Position numbers and translations under genes: made by a program. The notes beneath the pieces were generated by a model that ran no database searches, was not told the origin of the DNA, and saw only the letters and a program-made list of their open reading frames with translations. Of a stretch of DNA of 10,827 nt, positions 6,217 through 10,827 are shown piece after piece. Source of the DNA: Psychromonas sp. (GTDB lineage Bacteria > Pseudomonadota > Gammaproteobacteria > Enterobacterales > Psychromonadaceae); NCBI GenBank assembly GCA_023145575.1, contig JAGLDN010000010.1:1-10827 (forward strand), written 5' to 3'. How positions within the stretch are numbered: position 1 is the first letter of the stretch; each line of letters opens with the position of its first letter.

Positions 6217-7092
6217 ATGATTAAAACTTTATTTATTACTTTAAAAATATGGAGCCAATACATCTTACCTAAGTATTTATTAACGAGACTAGCAGGTATG
6301 ATCGCAGATGCGAAAATGGGATGGTTCTCGACTTATTTAATTAAACATTTCATTAAACAATACAAGGTGAACATGGATGAAGCTAAATACAGCGACCCGT
6401 TACATTTTGATTCGTTTAATGAATTTTTCACGCGAAAGCTTAAAGACGGCGTGCGTCCCATTTTAGCAGGGGACGAAAATATTATTTCACCTGTTGATGG
6501 AAAAATCAGTCAAGTCGGTCACGTCAAAGAAGGGCGACTAATTCAAGCAAAAGGTCGAGACTTTAGTTTGCGCGAGTTACTTGGTGGATTAGATGAAATT
6601 GCAATTCCTTTTAAGAATGGTTTATTTTCAACAATTTACCTTTCGCCAAAAGATTATCATAGAATCCACATACCGATTGCTGCCAAACTTGAAAAAATGC
6701 TTTTTATCCCTGGAAACTTCTTTTCAGTTAATCCTTTACTCGTGGATAATATTCCGAATTTATTTTCTAAAAATGAGCGCGCTGTTGCCCTTTTTACGAC
6801 TGCGTGTGGACCGATGGCAATGGTATTAGTTGGCGCCTTGATTGTACGCAGTATTGAAACTGTTTGGCATGGTGTACTTGATCAACAAGGTAATAAAGAA
6901 GTGCAATTTTGGGATTACAGTGACCAAAATATTACATTTGAAAAAGGAGACGAAATCGGCCGCTTTAGACTTGGCAGTACGATCATTGCCATCTTCTCAG
7001 AAAATAGCATTGTCTTTGCTGATGAGATAATACCAGGTGCCAGCTGTCGTTTAGGAAGTAGCTTAGCCGTGTTACAGAAAAGTAGTGATTAA
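6217..7092 (+). CDS. psd: Phosphatidylserine decarboxylase proenzyme
   Basis: The enzyme converts phosphatidylserine to phosphatidylethanolamine at the inner membrane, using a pyruvoyl group made by self-cleavage of the proenzyme. The 291-residue protein shows SPVDG (91-95, Asp94), YLSPKDYHRIHIP (141-153, with His148/His151), GNFFSVN (166-172), LFSKNERAV (182-190) and the cleavage motif LGST (252-255). Cleavage falls between Gly253 and Ser254, and Ser254 becomes the pyruvoyl of the alpha chain. The N-terminal part (about 5-45) is hydrophobic and amphipathic, consistent with membrane association. It lacks the acidic C-terminal tail of E. coli Psd (322 aa) and ends soon after the core. An AGAG motif precedes the ATG. 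Its position directly after rsgA is the conserved arrangement. Confidence 0.97.
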   Translation: MIKTLFITLKIWSQYILPKYLLTRLAGMIADAKMGWFSTYLIKHFIKQYKVNMDEAKYSDPLHFDSFNEFFTRKLKDGVRPILAGDENIISPVDGKISQVGHVKEGRLIQAKGRDFSLRELLGGLDEIAIPFKNGLFSTIYLSPKDYHRIHIPIAAKLEKMLFIPGNFFSVNPLLVDNIPNLFSKNERAVALFTTACGPMAMVLVGALIVRSIETVWHGVLDQQGNKEVQFWDYSDQNITFEKGDEIGRFRLGSTIIAIFSENSIVFADEIIPGASCRLGSSLAVLQKSSD

Positions 7093-7141
7093 TATTACAC
7101 TGAGAACATGAATTAAATAAAGAGGGAGTTCGCTATAACTG

Positions 7142-7161
7142 GATGTTTTTCTAAAAACATC
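7142..7161. repeat. Perfect 9-bp hairpin after psd
   Basis: GATGTTTTT (7142-7150) and AAAAACATC (7153-7161) form a perfect inverted repeat with a 2-base centre. It lies 50 bp past the psd stop. It has no T-tract on either strand, so it is not a standard rho-independent terminator. It may protect the 3' end or mark a regulatory site. Confidence 0.5.
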
Positions 7162-7193
7162 AATAAAGGATTTACTTATTTTAGCCAATAATA

Positions 7194-7199
7194 TTGACA
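7194..7199 (+). promoter_or_regulatory. Consensus -35 hexamer upstream of ilvA
   Basis: TTGACA matches the sigma70 -35 consensus. However, the best -10-like string nearby, TATAAA (7213-7218), is only 13 bp away, so the pair is non-standard. It may be the ilvA promoter, in which case the transcript would include the leader frame at 7249-7287. Confidence 0.25.
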
Positions 7200-7248
7200 C
7201 GAAATTTTCAAATATAAAAACATATCGATTTGCTAGGTGGCTTTTAGT

Positions 7249-7287
7249 ATGCCATCAATCAGGGAATCAACTAAGATAATGATATAA
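7249..7287 (+). CDS. Putative 12-residue ilvA leader peptide
   Basis: AGGTGG (7235-7240) lies 8 bases before an ATG that opens MPSIRESTKIMI and stops at TAA, 22 bases before the ilvA start. Three of twelve codons are Ile (one ATC, two ATA, the last two flanking the final Met) and one is Thr, the substrate-side amino acid. Its Shine-Dalgarno is better than ilvA's own. A small stem, GAGT-aaa-ACTC (7296-7306), lies between the leader stop and the ilvA ATG. Leader peptides rich in the pathway's amino acids control ilv operons elsewhere. No terminator hairpin fits in the 22-nt gap, so control by translation coupling would be more likely than classical attenuation. It may be chance. Confidence 0.35.
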   Translation: MPSIRESTKIMI

Positions 7288-7309
7288 ATATAAGCGAGTA
7301 AAACTCACA

Positions 7310-8845
7310 ATGACACAGTTATCAGCCGCCAATTATTTAAAAAAAATACTGCTTGCGCCTGTTTATGAACTGGCAATTGAAACACCGTTACAACCACTAG
7401 AGAAGTTATCCAAGCGTTTAAATAATACCATTTTATTAAAACGAGAAGACTTGCAACCTATCCATTCCTTTAAATTACGTGGCGCTTATAATAAATTAGC
7501 GGGCTTAAACGATCAGCAAAAACAAGCGGGTGTTATTGCCGCATCCGCAGGAAATCATGCGCAAGGTGTTGCTTTTTCTGCCAAAAAAATGGGCTTAAAA
7601 GCTATTATCGTTATGCCTAGGACGACGCCTGAGATAAAAGTATGCGCAGTGCAAGCTCATGGCGCGCAAGTGATTTTGTTTGGTAATAATTTTGACGACG
7701 CAAGCATCCACGCTAACGAATTAGCGCTAAGACATCAGTACACCATAATTCCTCCTTATGATGATCCTGATATTATTGCTGGTCAAGGCACCATTGCCAA
7801 TGAATTGCTACAACAAAATGCGAATATTGATAAAATATTCGTTCCAGTTGGTGGCGGTGGTTTAATAGCTGGTATTGCTGTATATATCAAACAACTTATG
7901 CCAAGCATTAAAATTATTGCTGTTGAGCCAGAGGATGCCGCCTGCTTGAAAGCTGCATTAAAAAACAAATCGCCAATTACGCTTGATAAAGTCGGCTTAT
8001 TTGCCGATGGCGTAGCTGTAAAAACAATCGGCATAGAAACATTTAGATTATGCCAACAATATATCGATGACGTTATTACGGTGACAAGTGATGAAATATG
8101 TGCGGCGGTTAAAGATATTTTCGAAGATACACGCGCCATTTCAGAGCCATCAGGCGCATTAGCCATCGCGGGCATCAAAAAATACAACGCACAATTAAAT
8201 TTTGAAAATGAAAATATTGTTGCTATTTTAAGTGGTGCGAACGTTAATTTTCATGGGCTACGGTATATGTCAGAGCGCTGTGAATTAGCTGAGCAAAAAG
8301 AAAGTATTTTAGGCGTCACGCTTCCTGAGCAACAAGGCGCATTTTTTGACTTTTGTCAGCTGCTCAATGGGCATGCAATTACCGAATTTAACTACCGCCT
8401 TAATGGGCGCCAAGAGGCTCATATTTTTGTCGGCATTCGCACCCCAAATGGTACAAAAGAATTAACACCGCTTATTCAAAAGTTGGTTGATTGTAGTTAT
8501 TTCGTAAGTGATTTAACCCTTGATGAAATGGCAAAGTTACATGTTCGATACATGGTTGGCGGTGTTCCATTTCAAGGAATTAAAGAGCGTTTATATAGTT
8601 TTGAATTTCCAGAGGATTCAAATGCACTGCTTAAATTTTTAAACACTTTGGGTAAACAAACTAATATCACGCTATTTCATTATCGAAATCATGGCGCGGC
8701 CTATGGACAAGTGCTTGCAGGGTTTGAACTAGAAGATCATCAAATGCCCAACTTTACAAAACATCTAGAAGCATTGGATTATCACTATAAAGATGAAACA
8801 AACAATCAGGCGTACCAATTTTTTTTAACGCATGTTAAAAGCTAA
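7310..8845 (+). CDS. ilvA: Threonine ammonia-lyase, biosynthetic (threonine deaminase)
   Basis: This PLP enzyme deaminates threonine to 2-oxobutanoate and ammonia, the first committed step of isoleucine synthesis. The 511 residues match the long biosynthetic form (514 in E. coli), not the short catabolic TdcB. The catalytic domain (about 1-320) has the Schiff-base Lys55 in SFKLRGAYN (53-61), SAGNHAQG (79-86) with Asn82, the phosphate-binding GGGGL loop (181-185) and SEPSGALA (278-285). Two ACT-like regulatory domains follow (about 331-405 and 426-500), where isoleucine inhibits and valine relieves in the known enzymes. It stands alone, with no ilvGMED genes in the window. Its own Shine-Dalgarno (GCGAG) is weak and distant. 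A possible leader peptide precedes it, and a potassium-channel gene starts 3 bp after its stop. Confidence 0.97.
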   Translation: MTQLSAANYLKKILLAPVYELAIETPLQPLEKLSKRLNNTILLKREDLQPIHSFKLRGAYNKLAGLNDQQKQAGVIAASAGNHAQGVAFSAKKMGLKAIIVMPRTTPEIKVCAVQAHGAQVILFGNNFDDASIHANELALRHQYTIIPPYDDPDIIAGQGTIANELLQQNANIDKIFVPVGGGGLIAGIAVYIKQLMPSIKIIAVEPEDAACLKAALKNKSPITLDKVGLFADGVAVKTIGIETFRLCQQYIDDVITVTSDEICAAVKDIFEDTRAISEPSGALAIAGIKKYNAQLNFENENIVAILSGANVNFHGLRYMSERCELAEQKESILGVTLPEQQGAFFDFCQLLNGHAITEFNYRLNGRQEAHIFVGIRTPNGTKELTPLIQKLVDCSYFVSDLTLDEMAKLHVRYMVGGVPFQGIKERLYSFEFPEDSNALLKFLNTLGKQTNITLFHYRNHGAAYGQVLAGFELEDHQMPNFTKHLEALDYHYKDETNNQAYQFFLTHVKS

Positions 8846-8848
8846 CCT

Positions 8849-9928
8849 ATGATATATTTTAAGCACATCAAAAAACTATATTTTATTTTTTCTCGTCGTT
8901 TGAACTGGTCACTTATGTTTGTATTGATCATCGGGCAAACAGCAGTCACTTATTTATTCTTTGAACTCGCAGGTGAAATAAGCCTAACTCATCATCCACT
9001 CACTTTTTTTTATTACAATATGGTGGTTATTTCTACCGTCGGCTTTGGGGACTACAGCCCAACCTCCGATGCAGGGAAATTTATTGTCGCTTTCTGGCAG
9101 ATCCCTTCTGGGTTAATCGTTTTTGCTTCATTTATTGGTAAAGTAACGCAATTTTTTTTAAATATATCGAGAAAAAACATGAATGGGTCGAATAACTTTT
9201 CACATTTTGATGATCATATTTTACTGCTTTGTTGGGATCCGCACTCAACATTGCAAATTATTGATTTAATTCTTGGTGATAAAAAGCGCACAGAGCGTCA
9301 AATTTTACTTTGTGTAACAGATGAGATGAATAATCCGTTTGCAAACAATGTGGATGTTTCTTTTGCTCGTTTACGGACATTCTCCGATAAAAAAGAGCTA
9401 GAACGCATTGCACTTAGCAAAGCCGCACGTATTATTATCGATGGTAAATCTGACGATGAAACGTTATCAATTGCGCTTAGCATTGCCACTTTTGCTGCAA
9501 AAGATGCCAATATAGCGGCAAACTTTTTCGACAAAACGAAAGCAGACCTATTAAAAATGCACTGCCCTCATATTGAATGTAGCGTTGATAACAGTGCAAA
9601 AATGATGGTACGGAGCATGCAAGATCCAGGCTCTAGTCAAGTTACAGAACAGTTACTTTCGACGCTCTATGGTGCTACGCTTTATTGCTTGAAAGTGCCA
9701 AAACTTGATATTCCCATTTCATTCGATCATTTATTTACGCAATTTAAAAGTAAATACACAATCATATTGATTGGATTTAGTCATTTTAAAAATGGTGATA
9801 AAATAAATCTAAATCCTGATCTTAGCGAATTTATTAATACAGCTGATTACTTGCATTACATCGGTCATGAACGCATTCATATCAATGAAATAGATTGGAA
9901 AAATATAAGTAAATCAAGCATAATTTAG
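8849..9928 (+). CDS. Two-TM potassium channel with RCK-like cytoplasmic domain
   Basis: The 359-residue protein has TM1 (about 20-40), a pore helix and the selectivity filter TVGFGDY (63-69), then TM2 (about 78-99). This is the KcsA/MthK plan of an inner-membrane K+ channel assembling as a tetramer. The remaining 260 residues resemble an RCK/TrkA-N Rossmann domain: strand HILLLCWD (123-130), a strand near 151-157, then LERIALSKAARIIIDGKSDD (about 184-203). Where nucleotide-binding RCK domains carry GxGxxG, this has CWDPHS (128-133), so NAD(H) binding may be lost or altered. The terminal region (about 290-359) is not recognised. The ATG comes 3 bp after the ilvA stop with no visible Shine-Dalgarno, which suggests translational coupling to ilvA. 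Confidence 0.88.
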   Translation: MIYFKHIKKLYFIFSRRLNWSLMFVLIIGQTAVTYLFFELAGEISLTHHPLTFFYYNMVVISTVGFGDYSPTSDAGKFIVAFWQIPSGLIVFASFIGKVTQFFLNISRKNMNGSNNFSHFDDHILLLCWDPHSTLQIIDLILGDKKRTERQILLCVTDEMNNPFANNVDVSFARLRTFSDKKELERIALSKAARIIIDGKSDDETLSIALSIATFAAKDANIAANFFDKTKADLLKMHCPHIECSVDNSAKMMVRSMQDPGSSQVTEQLLSTLYGATLYCLKVPKLDIPISFDHLFTQFKSKYTIILIGFSHFKNGDKINLNPDLSEFINTADYLHYIGHERIHINEIDWKNISKSSII

Positions 9929-10000
9929 TGCTAAAACAGTTCATCTTTACGTCACATGAGTATAAATGACAAGAAATTTTACAGTAGTAATTAATAATAT

Positions 10001-10029
10001 TTGACAATATCCACTTAACAAGGCATATT
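10001..10029 (+). promoter_or_regulatory. Promoter of rpsT
   Basis: TTGACA (10001-10006), a 17-bp spacer and CATATT (10024-10029) form a good sigma70-type promoter about 40 bp before the ribosome-binding site. A second -35-like TTGTCA (10028-10033) with AT-rich TATATAAAA downstream might be a weaker second start; E. coli rpsT also has two promoters. A perfect 9-bp inverted repeat overlaps both elements. Confidence 0.6.
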
Positions 10030-10033
10030 GTCA
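10002..10033. promoter_or_regulatory. 9-bp inverted repeat overlapping the rpsT promoter
   Basis: TGACAATAT (10002-10010) and ATATTGTCA (10025-10033) are perfect inverse copies separated by 14 bp. Their centres are 23 bp apart, about two helical turns, which would place both half-sites on one face of the DNA. They cover the -35 and most of the -10, so a bound dimer would block transcription. The repeat may equally be a by-product of two overlapping promoters. Confidence 0.5.
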
Positions 10034-10069
10034 GTTTTTAAGTGTATATAAAATTTAGGAGTTAACGTC

Positions 10070-10333
10070 TTGGCTAATATCAAGTCTGCAAAAAAACGCG
10101 CTATTCAATCTGAAAGACGCCGTAAACATAATGCTAGTCGTCGCACAATGATGCGTACTTTCATCAAGAAGGTTCTTGTTGCCATTGACGCGGGTAACAA
10201 AAAATTAGCAACCACTGAGTTTGTTAAGCTTCAAGCTGTTTTAGATAAGTTTGCAATTAAAGGCTTAATAAGCAAAAACATGGTTGCTCGCAAGAAAAGT
10301 CGTTTGTCTACTAAAATAAGACTGATTGCCTGA
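10070..10333 (+). CDS. rpsT: 30S ribosomal protein S20
   Basis: S20 binds 16S rRNA early in 30S assembly. The 87-codon protein has the family length and the typical strongly basic sequence: ANIKSAKKRA at the start, RRRKHNASRR in the first helix (17-26), IDAGNKKLA in the middle (39-47) and a Lys/Arg-rich end (KNMVARKKSRLS). Translation starts at TTG (10070-10072), supported by AGGAG at 10057-10061 with 8-base spacing and by alignment with the conserved N-terminus. E. coli rpsT also starts with UUG, where the weak start is linked to autoregulation by free S20, so the same control is likely here (inference). It is monocistronic in this window. No strong terminator is evident after the stop. Confidence 0.97.
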   Translation: MANIKSAKKRAIQSERRRKHNASRRTMMRTFIKKVLVAIDAGNKKLATTEFVKLQAVLDKFAIKGLISKNMVARKKSRLSTKIRLIA

Positions 10334-10827
10334 TAAAATCGACTAATAGCAAGCGCATTAAATAACATAAAATCGTGATCGTTTACACTTCCCAATAAGG
10401 CGACATTGCACTTATCTTAATTAACTTGATTGAGGTTAGTTTACTGTTCAATTTCTTGATAACCATAAAAATTTAAGCCTGTGGGTGATACAAGTTATTT
10501 ATCTTTCAATATTATTTATATAAAAAGACACTCCTCTTCGATCATATCTTAATGAAATTGACTTAGATGGCAATGCACATGTTGACTTAAGATCCGATCT
10601 AGGGCATGCACTATTTTCTCAAAATGAAGCGCAATGTTCATCCTGCCAAAAATTGGCTTTTAACCTTATGTAAATAAGATTGATGGTTATGTTAATTTAC
10701 CTTAATTTGGTTAAGCAAGATCTTTTACTACTGCGATTAGGGCTATTATTATACCTATGCCCATCAGCTGAAGATATTATGTTTAGTACACCTGAGTGAT
10801 TCATGTTCAAGGCGCAATGCTTCCTTC
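10334..10827. other. 494-bp region after rpsT without a confident gene
   Basis: Only short open pieces are visible. A plus-strand frame of 49 codons (10524-10673, stop included) reads like protein (YLNEIDLDGN, then a Cys-x2-Cys) but has no start codon. A hydrophobic 38-codon frame (10683-10799) lacks a ribosome-binding site. A small stem, GCCAA-aaa-TTGGC followed by TTTT (10645-10661), could be a weak terminator. These may be remnants of a decayed gene or chance. No tRNA or known RNA is seen, and nothing is recognised at the right edge. Confidence 0.4.

Noticed and set aside
7783..8187. 134-codon antisense frame within ilvA
   Set aside because: It is a shadow of the conserved PLP domain; open antisense frames are common in such genes.

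Overview
The window looks like a chromosomal segment of an AT-rich gammaproteobacterium. The evidence is the block orn / rsgA-psd (orn divergent from rsgA, psd right after rsgA), the biosynthetic two-ACT threonine deaminase, an rpsT gene that starts with TTG as in E. coli, and a KdgM-type outer-membrane porin. The low G+C content, long spacers and pectin-type porin would suit a host-associated lineage such as the Orbaceae (Gilliamella and relatives). That placement is inference; I cannot confirm it from sequence alone.

Left part (1-4145), mostly minus strand, gene-sparse and accessory-like. At the left edge is the start of a small lipoprotein gene (1-62). Next come ndk (nucleoside diphosphate kinase), a short metallopeptidase with the aspzincin (M35) signature and no visible signal peptide, a KdgM/NanC-type porin, and a second small outer-membrane beta-barrel protein. 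The spacers hold the most unusual DNA: six copies of a 7-bp unit (GTAAAAT, 881-922) upstream of ndk, thirteen perfect copies of another 7-bp unit (AACGATT, 2728-2818) upstream of the porin, and nested inverted repeats (3862-3927) upstream of the beta-barrel gene.

Middle part (4146-7092), housekeeping. orn (oligoribonuclease) is on the minus strand. A 442-bp spacer separates it from the divergent rsgA (ribosome-maturation GTPase), which is followed after 57 bp by psd (phosphatidylserine decarboxylase). All three keep their catalytic residues.

Right part (7093-10827), plus strand. ilvA is preceded by a 12-codon open frame with a strong Shine-Dalgarno and three Ile codons, a possible leader peptide. 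It is followed only 3 bp later by a gene for a two-TM potassium channel with a cytoplasmic RCK-like domain, so amino-acid biosynthesis and ion transport appear co-transcribed. rpsT has a good sigma70-type promoter covered by a 9-bp inverted repeat. The last 494 bp contain no confident gene, only short open fragments.

No tRNA, rRNA, CRISPR array, insertion sequence or integrase was recognised. I see no complete new defence or secretion system. The best leads are the heptamer arrays beside surface and metabolic genes, the orphan aspzincin, and the ilvA leader and ilvA-channel operon.
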